A DNA stretch of 64,000 bases from Pachyseris speciosa (Eukaryota > Cnidaria > Anthozoa > Scleractinia > Pachyseridae). Shown here piece after piece: positions 17,508 to 27,368 of this stretch; positions within the stretch are counted from its first letter, which is position 1; every line of letters begins with the position of its first letter. The stretch is from contig JAEMWC010000656.1 of NCBI GenBank assembly GCA_016490735.1, positions 1 through 64,000 on the forward strand, in the 5' to 3' direction. Below the pieces are notes generated by a model. That model searched no databases. It worked only from the letters and a program-made list of their open reading frames with translations, and was not told the DNA's origin. A program made the translations under genes and the position numbers.

Positions 17508-18149
17508 TTAAACTGCACCATAAAAATTTCTCTTGATTGTCTTCATCGGCTTGTCAACATAACAGAAGGAATATGGTTTCTTGGTTGCTTCAATGTATTT
17601 CTTCTTGTCTATTCCAAGTTCTTGTGCAATCAAGTTCCTTTCTCTTGAGGATGGGAAATCATCAATGCAGAAGTGACTGCAATTGAGTCTGATTGATTTT
17701 GGACAGCCATAGAATGATTGTGTGAGATATATGACTGAACAGTTCTTGTGTCTCCCCTGAATGAAATAGCTGATTATCTGATCTTGTTTCTTGTCAGTCA
17801 CGAAATCATCAAAAACAACCAATCGCTGCAAATCTGTGTTTTTTATTTGTTCAACTGGCAATATCTCTTCTTGACTGCAAACCAAGGCAGGATATCCAAT
17901 GTGACTGCTTATTTCATCCATTACTTTCCGAAGATATTTGTACTTGTCTTGATCCAAATTTTTTGCATAAAGATGTATCTGATCATAATAGACCAACGGT
18001 TCCATAATCAGATGCATGAACAATGTTGTCTTTCCAGATCCAGAATTACCAGCCAATAACATTCTAAATGTATCTTTTGGCATATACGGATACAACTGTC
18101 TGAATGAATTATTTGAATTCTGAATGATATCATAATTTGGAATTTCCAT
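17508..18149 (-). CDS. ATP: FtsK/A32-like genome packaging ATPase (copy B)
   Basis: 213 residues, intact. Walker A is LLAGNSGSGKTTLF (residues 31-44), Walker B RLVVFDDF (about residue 110), with a sensor-like CSVIYLTQSFYG downstream. Compact size and motif order match the packaging ATPase of Polintons, adintoviruses and virophages. It is divergently transcribed from the coiled-coil gene at 18186 with 36 nt between start codons. Start at 18149 gives the full N-terminus seen in copy A. Confidence 0.88.
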   Translation of the reverse strand: MEIPNYDIIQNSNNSFRQLYPYMPKDTFRMLLAGNSGSGKTTLFMHLIMEPLVYYDQIHLYAKNLDQDKYKYLRKVMDEISSHIGYPALVCSQEEILPVEQIKNTDLQRLVVFDDFVTDKKQDQIISYFIQGRHKNCSVIYLTQSFYGCPKSIRLNCSHFCIDDFPSSRERNLIAQELGIDKKKYIEATKKPYSFCYVDKPMKTIKRNFYGAV

Positions 18150-18169
18150 ATGTTAATGGTTTACATTAG

Positions 18170-18180
18170 TCTAACACAAT
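18170..18180 (+). promoter_or_regulatory. TCTAACACAAT motif (copy B)
   Basis: Exactly 5 nt before the ATG at 18186. Lies inside the short divergent intergenic gap. Confidence 0.5.
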
Positions 18181-18185
18181 TGTAT

Positions 18186-18761
18186 ATGGATATAGAACGT
18201 ATGAAAAGGCTTCTAAAAAGTGGAATTGAAGCTGGAAATAAAACAAGAGAAGTTCGTGATGTTATCAAGACTTATGAATACAGAAAACAGGATGCATATG
18301 ATACAACATCAGAATTACTGAAACCCTCTATTGATGTCCAGAAGAGTGTGAAAGAAAGTGTCGACAAAAAACAGGATGAAGTTATTGAACAGTTGAAAAA
18401 AAATCAAAAAGCCTTAACATCTGGTTTTGAAGATCTTATGCTATTAAACACGTTACCTGAATCAGTACCTGTGAAAACAACATTACCAATTGATTACAAA
18501 CCGGCAATGATGACTAAAACTGAAACACCTTATAAGTCAAATCTTGATAAAGGTTTTTCACTTGAGGATATTCAAACATTGATGAAATATAATTTAGCTC
18601 CTCCATCACAGATATTTAAATCATATATGGATGGAACAATCGATATCAATGAGTATGATCGAATGATTGGTAAATTAACCAAAGATACTGGAAGACAAAA
18701 GCTCATCTATCAACAACCAAAAAGAATAGGGATAAAAATAAAGAACAAATTTCTAAAATAA
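18186..18761 (+). CDS. Basic coiled-coil Polinton protein of unknown function (copy B)
   Basis: 191 residues from the ATG at 18186. An ATG at 18150 would extend it but would place the promoter motif inside the gene. Charged, helical N-terminal half (KQDEVIEQLKKNQKAL) and a middle region with SLEDIQTLMKYNLAPPSQIFK. No known domain. A further segment continues in the -1 frame, as in copy A, so the full protein may be longer. Its place between ATPase and minor capsid suggests a virion component. Confidence 0.6.
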   Translation: MDIERMKRLLKSGIEAGNKTREVRDVIKTYEYRKQDAYDTTSELLKPSIDVQKSVKESVDKKQDEVIEQLKKNQKALTSGFEDLMLLNTLPESVPVKTTLPIDYKPAMMTKTETPYKSNLDKGFSLEDIQTLMKYNLAPPSQIFKSYMDGTIDINEYDRMIGKLTKDTGRQKLIYQQPKRIGIKIKNKFLK

Positions 18762-19060
18762 CTCAAGAGATCAAATTATTGCAAAAGTACCGAAAAAGAA
18801 TTGGCGCCGTTGAGGAAGGTGCACAAACTGTTGGTTCAGGTATCAGAAAGAAGAAAAGACAATATGGAGCAGGTGTTGTTCATTATAATAATGTTGGTGA
18901 CTTGCTTTCACGATTGCAATTACTTGGTGGGTCCCTATTTGCTGGTAATAACAGTATGAGTGTACGAAATGAGTTTGTGAAGATATTGCACATATTAAAC
19001 AGACTGGGTATTGTTGGAAACGAGGAGCTTAATAAAATAATGATGAAATATCTAATGTAA
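18762..19060 (+). CDS. C-terminal part of the coiled-coil protein, -1 frame (copy B)
   Basis: Frame -1 to the preceding ORF, no ATG at its beginning. It reads EIKLLQKYRKRIGAVEEG and ends KIMMKYLM, and includes LQLLGGSLFAGNNS conserved in copy A. Copy A also has the matching EKYKLERKYRE segment in the -1 frame after an A AAA AAA run. No proper heptamer is visible in copy B, so mutation is as likely as programmed shifting. Confidence 0.45.
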
Positions 19061-19066
19061 AAGTAT

Positions 19067-19853
19067 ATGACAGAAATTTCATTACAATTCAACAGTAAAA
19101 ACAGAGACAAAATTGGTGTTAGTAAGAGTCATGATTTTGAAAAAAAGATTCAATACACCTCTTAAATTAACGAATGATTTGAAATATGAAAAGGCAGTGA
19201 ATGTTATCAATATGACATACAGTTGGTACAATATGAGAGAATTTTTCGGGAATAATCAAATTAAATATAGCTATGACAAAGGTGTAAACTGGGAAACAAT
19301 AACATTCGTTGACGGGATGTATTCATACGACGATATCAATAGTTACATTCATGAGTATATGAGTAAAAATAGCCATGTACTGAATCCATCTGAAACAGAC
19401 AAATCAAAATTCCTGTATGGTATTAACATGTATTTCGTTTTGTCAACATATCGCATTTTGATTGAACTTGATGAAAACTATCGAGTGGATCTGAGAAATC
19501 TTGATTTCAGAAAACTTATCGGTTTCGATTCAAAATTAGTTTCAGCCACAGAATATGGAACAAATCTACCTGATATTACAAGAGGAGTAGATGAAATTTA
19601 TATCAATTGTGATATGGTGATAGATAGCATTGTTGATGGAAATAGCACAAATACAATCGCAGTTATACCAGTCACAGATCTCGTCAGAAGTTTACCTTTC
19701 ACTTACAAACCTCGTTTTCTTTCATGGAATCCTGTCTCAACACATTCAATCAGCTCAATGCGCTTTTATGTCACAGACTCTTCTAGAGCTCCAGTCGATT
19801 TAAACGGGATAGATTGGTATATTGAGTTATTCTTGAGAGGTGTGGAATTATAA
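19067..19853 (+). pseudogene. Minor capsid (penton-like) protein, one frameshift (copy B)
   Basis: ATG at 19067 matches the copy A start. An extra A in the run at about 19138-19145 shifts the frame; after that it is open to 19853. About 260 residues with many beta-strand-like segments, ending GIDWYIELFLRGVEL. Placement directly before core protein and MCP fits the Polinton minor capsid protein. A single A-run difference could be a sequencing error, leaving the gene functional. Confidence 0.55.
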
Positions 19854-19866
19854 AACCTAATAGTAT

Positions 19867-20094
19867 ATGAAACGGTTTGAGTTTAAGAAATATGAACAAC
19901 ATGGTGAAGGTATTGTGACTGACATTGCCAAAACAGTTGGGAAAAAAGCAGCAAAAACTGGTGAACATGCTGGCAAAAAAGCTGGTGACAAAATCATAGA
20001 ACTTTTGAAAAAGAGGAAAAGTGGAACTGAGAGTGTGAGCCAGACTGGTGGTTTAATCAAAAGAAAGAGAGGCCGACCTCGTAAAATAAAATAA
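19867..20094 (+). CDS. Small basic core-like protein with AT-hook (copy B)
   Basis: 75 residues, over a quarter Lys/Arg. The Lys/Ala-rich helix (GKKAAKTGEHAGKKAGDKII) is followed by an AT-hook KRKRGRPRKIK. Likely binds and condenses the packaged genome; this is inference from charge and position. 14 nt after the minor capsid stop. Confidence 0.6.
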   Translation: MKRFEFKKYEQHGEGIVTDIAKTVGKKAAKTGEHAGKKAGDKIIELLKKRKSGTESVSQTGGLIKRKRGRPRKIK

Positions 20095-20100
20095 CTTTTA

Positions 20101-20111
20101 TCTAACACAAT
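20101..20111 (+). promoter_or_regulatory. TCTAACACAAT motif before the MCP gene (copy B)
   Basis: 5 nt before the ATG at 20117; twin of 4716-4726. Confidence 0.5.
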
Positions 20112-20116
20112 AATAT

Positions 20117-21400
20117 ATGTCAAACTATCGTGACTCAAAATATATCGAGCGATATGAAGATGTGGTGTTCGAACTAGAGACAGCACTTAATACTGTAGTA
20201 GCAAATGCTCATCAGAGGAAAACAGGTTACCGTTTCGTTGTTGATAACAGTGGAGAGACTACACCATTTGACTGGTATAATGCCCGTTTGAATGTTATTT
20301 TCATTGTAAAAAAGCTTGCAGATGGAGCTGACATTGCTGCTGCAGATCGAAATGGTATTGTTAATTCAGTTCACGCTCTTATTAACACCATTAATGTAAA
20401 AATGAATGGTCTTGATGTTTATGAATGCCGAGACGCTAACCAAGCCACAAATATTAAGTCATTGCTTGAGTATTCACAGGGTTATGCTGTAAGTCAGGGA
20501 ACCAATGAGTTCTTCTATCTTGACACCAGCAGAGGTGCTGAAAACAGAGTGGCACAAGCTGCTTATAACGTTGGATTTACAAAAAGAAAGAATCTGTTGA
20601 ATGATGCAAATGGTTCTGTAAATGCAGAAATTGGATTAAACAGATACGGTTTTTTCAAGAGCTTTTGGAATGAACTTATGCCTAACTCAAAAATAGAGTT
20701 GAACCTGACACTTGAAAGTGATGACAATTTAATTTGGCAGGCTTCTGATGAATGTCGTGTGGTACTAACTAAATTCCAGCTAATTGTTCCTCGTATTGTT
20801 TTCAATTCTGCGGGAAAGTCCTTATACATGAGCAAGTATCTTGACAACAGAAAGTGGACTTACATGAGAGAAATGGTTGAGAGAGGCAATTCAACAAGAC
20901 AACAGACAGCCAATTTCCGTATTTCCACAGGAATAAACAAACCCAGGCATGTCTTTGTATTCATCATCAATGATGCGAATGATTCTGATCAGACAGCCAA
21001 TAAATTTCTCTATAACACCTTTTCAGTTGCAAATAACCAAACTTTGACTGATTGTTATCTTGAGGTTGGCAATGGTAATGATTATCCAGAGGTTCATTAT
21101 AAACCATCAACGGAACCAACAAGAGTATTTAGAGATGTTTTGAAATATGTTCAAGCTGTAAATGATTTCAGTGAAAGTACCCTTCTTAACAGGGGCAATT
21201 TCGGTACAATATTCCCTTTCATTTATTTTGATCTGACAAAACAGAAACAGGATATCAAAGATGGAATGACAAAACTGACTTTCAAATACACTTTGAGCGG
21301 GGCAACAAATGCTGATTACAGTGTGTATGCACTGGTCCTCTATGAGCAGGATATTGAGATGAGAAAGACTGATGGAAAGTTGATTCTGAGATCTATGTAA
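20117..21400 (+). CDS. MCP: Major capsid protein, double jelly-roll type (copy B)
   Basis: 427 residues, intact. Beta-rich throughout with an early GYRFVVDNSGETTPFDWYNA block. The second half has KFQLIVPRIVFN, a basic loop (ERGNSTRQQTANFRIS) and NKPRHVFVFI. Largest structural protein of the element; it follows core and minor capsid genes and precedes the pVI-like gene and protease, the usual order of Polinton virion genes. Identity to copy A is very high apart from a variable stretch at residues 140-170. Fold assignment is from context and length; structure prediction would settle it. Confidence 0.75.
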   Translation: MSNYRDSKYIERYEDVVFELETALNTVVANAHQRKTGYRFVVDNSGETTPFDWYNARLNVIFIVKKLADGADIAAADRNGIVNSVHALINTINVKMNGLDVYECRDANQATNIKSLLEYSQGYAVSQGTNEFFYLDTSRGAENRVAQAAYNVGFTKRKNLLNDANGSVNAEIGLNRYGFFKSFWNELMPNSKIELNLTLESDDNLIWQASDECRVVLTKFQLIVPRIVFNSAGKSLYMSKYLDNRKWTYMREMVERGNSTRQQTANFRISTGINKPRHVFVFIINDANDSDQTANKFLYNTFSVANNQTLTDCYLEVGNGNDYPEVHYKPSTEPTRVFRDVLKYVQAVNDFSESTLLNRGNFGTIFPFIYFDLTKQKQDIKDGMTKLTFKYTLSGATNADYSVYALVLYEQDIEMRKTDGKLILRSM

Positions 21401-21508
21401 ATGGAATAATTAAATAAATAAATTAAATAAATTAAATAAATTAAATAAAAAATAAATAATTAATCAAATGTTTTATATTAAATACAATTTAGTATAAACA
21501 TGTATTAT

Positions 21509-22366
21509 ATGACTACTTATCATCCACATGGTGTGAGACTATCAAAAAGTCAGAAACAAAAGCTAGCAAAAGCTTATGCAACAAATTCACCTGTAACAAT
21601 AAGGTTGTCGCATAGTGAATTATCGGGAAATGATCAACTAATGTTGACTAAGAGACAAATCAACAAACTGATGAAATCAAGAAGATCAGGAAAAGGTTCA
21701 GACATTAAGATATCAAAAAATCAAATCAGAAAAGCTGTTGTAGAAGGAGGTTCTCTTTGGTCCAGTCTTTTTTCACTTGGAACAAGACTATTGCCTTATG
21801 CAGGTAAAGCAGTAGCTAAAGCGGCTCCAGCATTGGCTACAGGTGCTCTTTCTTCATTAGCAAGTCTCCGTGTTGATAAACTATTTGGGAAGAAACAAAG
21901 TGGAGGATTTCTTATTCCTAATGCCAATTTATCCCAATTATTGAATGTAGGAAATTTATTGAATACGAGACAGATGGCAGATATTATTCAAAAAATGCAG
22001 TATGGTGGAGACGTTGTTATCAAACCAACAAAAGCGCAGACTGGAAAGGGTATTGGAACAATACTCGCCAGTATTGGAATTCCTTTGGCTATAGAAGCAA
22101 TTAGAAAATTAACTGGAAAAGGATTGCATGTTGAAAGCAGCCGTCCAAGACGGTCATTAGATGTTCATGTTCCAGATCAAATTATGATAAATAAAAAAAG
22201 TGGTGGAAAACATGCTATGATTCCATGGCAATCCCCTCCTGTTTTTGGTACATGGGATAACCCAATAGGCATGGGAATGAAAAAAAAAAAGACAAAGGGA
22301 AAAGGACTTCTACTAGGCAAAAACAGTCCATTCAATTCAATCCCCATACTGGGAACCATTTTGTAA
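21509..22366 (+). CDS. pVI/pX-like membrane-active virion protein (copy B)
   Basis: 285 residues from the ATG matching copy A; an ATG 9 nt upstream (21500) exists only here. Same layout as copy A: basic N-terminus, Gly/Ala-rich centre, ASIGIPLAIEAIRKL helix, Lys tail and C-terminal NSPFNSIPILGTIL. EGGSLW, SGGFL and YGGDV are candidate protease sites. Preceded by about 80 bp of AAATTAAAT low-complexity sequence. The protease frame begins inside its 3' end at -1. Confidence 0.6.
   Translation: MTTYHPHGVRLSKSQKQKLAKAYATNSPVTIRLSHSELSGNDQLMLTKRQINKLMKSRRSGKGSDIKISKNQIRKAVVEGGSLWSSLFSLGTRLLPYAGKAVAKAAPALATGALSSLASLRVDKLFGKKQSGGFLIPNANLSQLLNVGNLLNTRQMADIIQKMQYGGDVVIKPTKAQTGKGIGTILASIGIPLAIEAIRKLTGKGLHVESSRPRRSLDVHVPDQIMINKKSGGKHAMIPWQSPPVFGTWDNPIGMGMKKKKTKGKGLLLGKNSPFNSIPILGTIL
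22280..22291 (+). promoter_or_regulatory. Candidate -1 frameshift site, pVI-like to protease (copy B)
   Basis: Eleven A then G, read AAA AAA AAA AAG in the zero frame, so both A AAA AAA (22282-22288) and A AAA AAG (22285-22291) are in phase. The -1 frame is closed by TAA at 22258-22260 and then open to 22815. Confidence 0.5.
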
Positions 22367-22815
22367 ACAAACCCTTATCCAACTTTGATTTAATCAATTG
22401 GGTTAAACAACTTGGAATAAAACATTTTAGAGGAGTATTTTCAAGAGACAATCTGCCAAACCTGATGAGAAACAATGAATGTGGAATAGTCAATCTCGAC
22501 AGTCAGATTGGACCTGGTACTCACTGGGTATGTTATCGAATTGGTGATAGATACTGTGAATACTTTGACTCATTTGGTTTAATGATGCCAACAGAAGTAC
22601 AGAAATACATGGCTACAAGTGGAAAACAACTTGAATACTCTGGAGATGAGATACAAGAAAGGGATTCAGTATTATGTGGATATTGGTGTTTGTACTATCT
22701 TCTCGAAAGGCAGAATGGGACATCTATTCTGAATACAATCCACAATGCCGATTTCGATCCAGCAGACACAAGAGTTAACCACAGGTTCATCATAAATTAT
22801 TTCAAAAATATGTAA
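22291..22815 (+). CDS. PRO: Adenain/Ulp1-like cysteine protease, -1 frame (copy B)
   Basis: Complete protease. It has an N-terminal core segment (DLINWVKQLGIKHFRGVF), catalytic His in GTHWVCY, Asp in EYFDSFG, Cys in VLCGYWCLYYLLER, and ends FIINYFKNM. The first in-frame ATG (22465) falls after the N-terminal core, so starting there would cut conserved sequence. The frame overlaps the pVI-like gene at -1, pointing to frameshifted expression. In the family this enzyme matures capsid and core proteins. Confidence 0.8.
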   Translation, partial: DKGKRTSTRQKQSIQFNPHTGNHFVNKPLSNFDLINWVKQLGIKHFRGVFSRDNLPNLMRNNECGIVNLDSQIGPGTHWVCYRIGDRYCEYFDSFGLMMPTEVQKYMATSGKQLEYSGDEIQERDSVLCGYWCLYYLLERQNGTSILNTIHNADFDPADTRVNHRFIINYFKNM

Positions 22816-22824
22816 ATCACATGT

Positions 22825-23082
22825 ATGAAGTTAGTTCCAGTGAAAGTCGGATTGAATGATTTTCAGAGGTCAATGATCGATCTCGCTGATTTCAACAACG
22901 AAATAATATTCATCAAATTGACTCCCTTTCAAATGATTTGTGGTGATCACACATTGTTTGTCAGCAGTTTGACGAAAGAATTGATGAAATACAAAGTCAT
23001 GAACAATGAAGAGTTTCACATCAAGTTATTCCCATCGAGTTTATGTAATGTAATAATATATGGATTGCACTTGTGGTCTTGA
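22825..23082 (+). CDS. Hypothetical 85-residue protein (copy B)
   Basis: Starts MKLVPVKVGLNDFQ. Hydrophobic patches (EIIFIKLTPFQMI) and no known domain. It lies 9 nt after the protease and overlaps the first codons of the next gene. Copy A has the inactive protease-like ORF at this place, so the two copies differ here. Confidence 0.45.
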   Translation: MKLVPVKVGLNDFQRSMIDLADFNNEIIFIKLTPFQMICGDHTLFVSSLTKELMKYKVMNNEEFHIKLFPSSLCNVIIYGLHLWS

Positions 23083-24445
23083 CAAAGACAAGAAAAAATG
23101 CTCGATGAAAGAATGTGCAAAGAGAAAGCAAATCAGATTCTGGGGATTGAATAAGGTTGACGGTAAAATCCTCGAGGATATTGAAAAGCAAGCAAAGAAG
23201 AAGATGACGAAGAAAGAAAAAAAAGCACAGTTTCTCAAGTCCAATGAGGAAGGTCGAAAAATGATCGAAGGTATGATCTCGAATGAAATGAAGCTGGCGA
23301 AGGAGGCGTGGAAGGATGCAAAGAAGGAACAGGAGAAGAAGCAAGCATGGAAGAAGATGACAAAGAAAGAAAAAGAAGATGAAAGGATTAAAAACCTTAT
23401 ACTGAGTGCAAATCTGAAGCGTATGTTGGAGCGCGATGAATTTGAAGACATGGATAGACTACGCAGACTCAAGAAAGCTCCTCACAAGTTATATGAGACC
23501 GTCGAAGACATAATGAAGTACCAAGACTTGGATGAAGCGTTGAGGGTGGTTGAAGCTGATGAACGCAAGAGAGAGAAGTTTATTCCTTCCTACAAAATGA
23601 ATATAGGTAGTGGATTATCCATGCCATTGAGATCATACTGTGTGAGACAGAAAAAGCAGACTGAATGTGTACCAGGAAGTGAGAAATATGAGAAAACAAA
23701 GAACGGCAGAATCATGATGAAGTGCATATGCGCTGAGTGTGGGATCACGAAGACGAGGTTCATCAAGGCAAAACAAGGGAAAGGCTTATTGGATTCAGCA
23801 GCAGACATGGCATTGTCAGGATTCTTGGAACATGGAGTCCCTTATTTGGCCAAGAAAGGTGTTGAAATGGGGAGATATTACACTTCAGAAGCAATGAGAA
23901 ATCCAAAGCTGCAAAAGCAATTGATTGATAAAGGACTTTCCCTCACAAATCCTATAATTACAAAGGTTGGGACTGAAGCTTTAAATCAACTGTCAACAAA
24001 AGTGAGACCAAACATTCGTTATAAAACAGATATCAAGGGATTGGATTATGGCAAAGGTATTGACATTCACAAGATGATCAGTAAACTACCAAAACCAAAA
24101 GCAGGTTGGACACCAAGTAAATATAAATATATGGGACCTTACAATCCATTGCATGAGCAGTTGGAATATGATCCAAATACTGGTGAGGTCTTGAAATGGA
24201 ATGTACAACCTTACAATAAGGTGGATGAAATAGCAGCTTACCACGATATTTGTTATGATATGGGAAAGAATAAAGGTGATTGTGATAGAACAATGATCAA
24301 TTCTCTTGATGCCATTCCTTATGGTGAGATGCCAAAATGGGGTCAAACAGCCAGATTCTTAATTGACAAAAAACAGAAACTTAGTCTTGGTGTTTCAAAA
24401 AACGGAAAAAGCCGTCGAGTGAAGAAAACTGGCAAGAAAAACTAG
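23060..24445 (+). CDS. Charged N-terminus + zinc ribbon + phospholipase A2 virion protein (copy B)
   Basis: 461 residues. Residues 1-185 are Cys-containing then extremely charged and helical (KKKMTKKEKKAQF; QAWKKMTKKEKEDERIK). Residues about 190-240 hold the DUF5679-like ribbon (SYCVRQKK to CAECGITK). After a helical linker comes the PLA2 core with KYMGPYNPL and the HD of YHDICYDMG (about residue 400). The zinc ribbon and PLA2 are in one frame here, unlike copy A. The last 14 codons follow the slip site for integrase. Confidence 0.75.
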   Translation: MDCTCGLDKDKKKCSMKECAKRKQIRFWGLNKVDGKILEDIEKQAKKKMTKKEKKAQFLKSNEEGRKMIEGMISNEMKLAKEAWKDAKKEQEKKQAWKKMTKKEKEDERIKNLILSANLKRMLERDEFEDMDRLRRLKKAPHKLYETVEDIMKYQDLDEALRVVEADERKREKFIPSYKMNIGSGLSMPLRSYCVRQKKQTECVPGSEKYEKTKNGRIMMKCICAECGITKTRFIKAKQGKGLLDSAADMALSGFLEHGVPYLAKKGVEMGRYYTSEAMRNPKLQKQLIDKGLSLTNPIITKVGTEALNQLSTKVRPNIRYKTDIKGLDYGKGIDIHKMISKLPKPKAGWTPSKYKYMGPYNPLHEQLEYDPNTGEVLKWNVQPYNKVDEIAAYHDICYDMGKNKGDCDRTMINSLDAIPYGEMPKWGQTARFLIDKKQKLSLGVSKNGKSRRVKKTGKKN

Positions 24446-24490
24446 CTGATGAATTACATGCGCCCATAAAACGAAATTTCACTCGGCGGC
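24397..24490 (+). promoter_or_regulatory. Candidate -1 frameshift signal, PLA2 to integrase (copy B)
   Basis: A AAA AAC at 24397-24403, spacer GGAAAAA, stem 24411-24423 with 24478-24490. Heptamer, spacer and both stem arms are identical to copy A; the only loop change I see is A to G at 24462. Zero-frame stop TAG at 24443-24445. Confidence 0.7.
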
Positions 24491-25364
24491 GTGTGATTGT
24501 AAATAAAATTGATGAAATATGGGCAAGTGATCTAGTTGAAATGCAACAGTTTAGTAAATGGAATAAAGGTTATCGATATCTTCTTATGGTCATTGATGTC
24601 TTCAGCAAATATGGTTGGATTGTCCCATTGAAGGATAAGAAAGGTGAATCTGTCACTGAAGCATTCAAAACAATTTTCAAGGAAGGCAGAAAACTACAGT
24701 ATTTATGGGTCGACAAGGGAAAAGAGTTTTACAACAAACACTTGAAGGACTTGCTAGAGAAACATAGTGTACAGATGTACTCAACTGAGAACGAAGAGAA
24801 GTCATCAGTAGTTGAAAGATGGAATAGGACAATTAAATCCAAAATGTGGAAGCAGTTCACTGTTCAAGGTAATACACAGTATTTAGACATGTTACCAAAA
24901 TTAGTGAAACAGTACAACAACACAAAACATTCAAGCACACAGATGACACCCGTTGAAGCATCTGATAAGAGGAATGAAGGAACTATTTACTTCAATTTTT
25001 ATGGTGATATGGAGCCATTGAAACAGAAACCAAAATTCAAGGTCGGTGACAAGGTCCTAATATCCAAGTATAAACGGAATGTATTCGACAAGGGCTATAC
25101 ACCAAATTGGACAGAAGAAGTGTTTACAGTTGATAAGATCCAATATACAAACCCAACAACATACAAAATAAAGGATCACAACGATGAAGAAATTGAAGGG
25201 AGTTTTTATGAACCTGAGTTATTAAAGGCTAAACAGGATGTTTTCCGTATTGATAAAGTCATTCGCAGAGATTCAAGAAGAAACAAGCTTTGGTGAAGTG
25301 GAAGGGTTACAGTGACGAATTTAACAGTTGGATACCGTTCAAGGATTTAAAGAAAATTATCTAA
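24403..25364 (+). pseudogene. INT: Integrase with chromodomain, frameshifted near its end (copy B)
   Basis: Catalytic core intact: WASDLVEMQ, LWVDKGKEF and SSVVERWNRTIK. Loss of two bases near 25273 (copy A GATTACAAG, here GATTCAAG) shifts the chromodomain out of frame; the original frame resumes to TAA at 25362. As in copy A there is no ATG ahead of the core, and the zero-frame PLA2 gene overlaps it. An in-frame TAG at 24382-24384 limits how far upstream this frame can start, so it must be entered near the slip site. Confidence 0.8.
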
Positions 25365-25375
25365 CATACATGTAG

Positions 25376-26157
25376 ATGCAAAAATATTCCTACGATAATA
25401 AAGAATTAGACGTTTCAATAGATTGTTATCTCGATGATAAAAACGAAATATGGTTCAGAGGTAGAGACATAGCCATTATTCTCAACTATAAAAATCCGCA
25501 AAGAGCAATCAGAGATCATGTTGATTCTGAAGATAAAATCTTATTGGACTTCAAACTGTCCATAAATTCCAAAACAAAGTCAATTTTCGCTGATGCAATC
25601 GAAAAAACTTTCAAATGTTTTTTTTATAAATGAAACAGGATTTCATTCACTTTTATTCTCATCCAAAAAACAAGAAGCCAAAGAAATTAAACATTGGGTT
25701 ACTAAAAAGGTCTTACCATTAGTCAGAAAACGAATATATCAAAAACAGTTCAATGACAGAAACAATAACATGATATTGATTGAAAATGAAAATGATTTGC
25801 ACTGTAAGATTGTATCATTCATCAGAAAGAAATATGAAGACGCATTAATGATAGCCGGATTAGGTGAAAATCAAATAAGCTCAAATATGAGAATCAGAAG
25901 TTATAACAAAGGATATATGTCTGGACAATGTGATTTGATGTTCATGAATCCAACAAAAGAATACAATGCTCTATGTCTTGAGTTCAAAAGTCCAACTGGT
26001 GTGTACCAAGTAACTGATAAACAGCAAATGCAAATGTATGAAAAAAAAAAACAAGTACAAATATATTATGAGCAATTGTTTTGAAGATTTGATTTATGAA
26101 ATAACCAAACACATGGAAGGAAGCAAATTGTATTTATCACGTACAGGAAAAAACTAA
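25376..26157 (+). pseudogene. BRO-N plus VRR-NUC-like protein, frameshifted (copy B)
   Basis: Same domains as copy A (WFRGRDIAIILNYKNP; VFFINETGFHSL; GQCDLM; CLEFKSPTGVYQV). The frame changes at a run of eight T near 25616-25624 and again near 26050 in an A run. The register of the first break differs from copy A. No hairpin insertion. The TATA-like early motif seen in copy A is missing; the ATG follows TATCTAACATACATGTAG directly after the integrase stop. Confidence 0.65.
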
Positions 26158-26233
26158 CTTTTATCTAACCTATATATGTGACGAAGAGGTCAGTATTTTC
26201 ATATAATACTGTATTTGCTATTTTGGTAGCCAA

Positions 26234-26246
26234 GAGTATTTTTATT
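26234..26246. repeat. Left 13-bp target-site duplication of the tRNA-like array
   Basis: GAGTATTTTTATT. The same 13-mer is at 27738-27750. Copy A has the related unoccupied sequence CCAAGAATATTATTATTCCTG near 9722. Confidence 0.6.
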
Positions 26247-26368
26247 GTGAATGATATATGAAATGAATCATATCTGTACTGCGGAAATGAAATCAAATGA
26301 AGAATGATCCTCGCAGTTGTGAACGCAATTTATGCAATTGCGAAAAGAAGCCTGAAAAAAAAAATTCA

Positions 26369-26416
26369 GGACTTCAACGGGGTTCGAACCCGTGACCTCG
26401 CGATTACCGGTGCGAT

Positions 26417-26442
<26 letters not shown>
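26369..26442 (-). tRNA. tRNA-Thr(GGU)-like unit 1
   Basis: 74 nt. Acceptor GGCTTCA/TGAAGTC, A box TAGCTCAGTTGG and B box GGTTCGAACCC are intact. The anticodon loop CCGGTAA would read GGU but has C at position 33 where U is invariant, and the anticodon stem has an extra C. A functional tRNA is unlikely; more probably SINE-type pseudo-tRNA. Confidence 0.5.
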
Positions 26443-26457
<15 letters not shown>

Positions 26458-26619
26458 AGGTCAATTGTGGGTTCATAAGTTCCCGTGAAAGAAATGAGTG
26501 TGAATGATATATGAAATGAATCATATCTGTACTGCGGAAATGAAATCAAATGAAGAATGATCCTCGCAGTTGTGAACGCAATTTATGCAATTGCGAAAAG
26601 AAGCCTGAAAAAAAATTCA

Positions 26620-26667
26620 GGACTTCAACGGGGTTCGAACCCGTGACCTCGCGATTACCGGTGCGAT

Positions 26668-26693
<26 letters not shown>
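26620..26693 (-). tRNA. tRNA-Thr-like unit 2
   Basis: Identical core to unit 1. Confidence 0.5.
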
Positions 26694-26708
<15 letters not shown>

Positions 26709-26869
26709 AGGTCAATTGTGGGTTCATAAGTTCCCGTGAAAGAAATGAGTGTGAATGATATATGAAATGAATCATATCTGTACTGCGGAAATGAAATCAA
26801 ATGAAGAATGATCCTCGCAGTTGTGAACGCAATTTATGCAATTGCGAAAAGAAGCCTGAAAAAAATTCA

Positions 26870-26917
26870 GGACTTCAACGGGGTTCGAACCCGTGACCTC
26901 GCGATTACCGGTGCGAT

Positions 26918-26943
<26 letters not shown>
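26870..26943 (-). tRNA. tRNA-Thr-like unit 3
   Basis: Identical core; last unit before the inversion point. Confidence 0.5.
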
Positions 26944-26958
<15 letters not shown>

Positions 26959-27077
26959 AGATCAACTGCGAGGATCATTCTTCATTTGATTTCATTTCCG
27001 CAGTACAGATATGATTCATTTCATATATCATTCACACTCATTTCTTTCACGGGAACTTATGAACCCACAATTGACCT

Positions 27078-27092
<15 letters not shown>

Positions 27093-27118
<26 letters not shown>

Positions 27119-27166
27119 ATCGCACCGGTAATCGCGAGGTCACGGGTTCGAACCCCGTTGAAGTCC
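27093..27166 (+). tRNA. tRNA-Thr-like unit 4
   Basis: First unit in the opposite orientation; identical core. Confidence 0.5.
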
Positions 27167-27327
27167 TGAATTTTTTTCAGGCTTCTTTTCGCAATTGCAT
27201 AAATTGCGTTCACAACTGCGAGGATCATTCTTCATTTGATTTCATTTCCGCAGTACAGATATGATTCATTTCATATATCATTCACACTCATTTCTTTCAC
27301 GGGAACTTATGAACCCACAATTGACCT

Positions 27328-27342
<15 letters not shown>

Positions 27343-27368
<26 letters not shown>

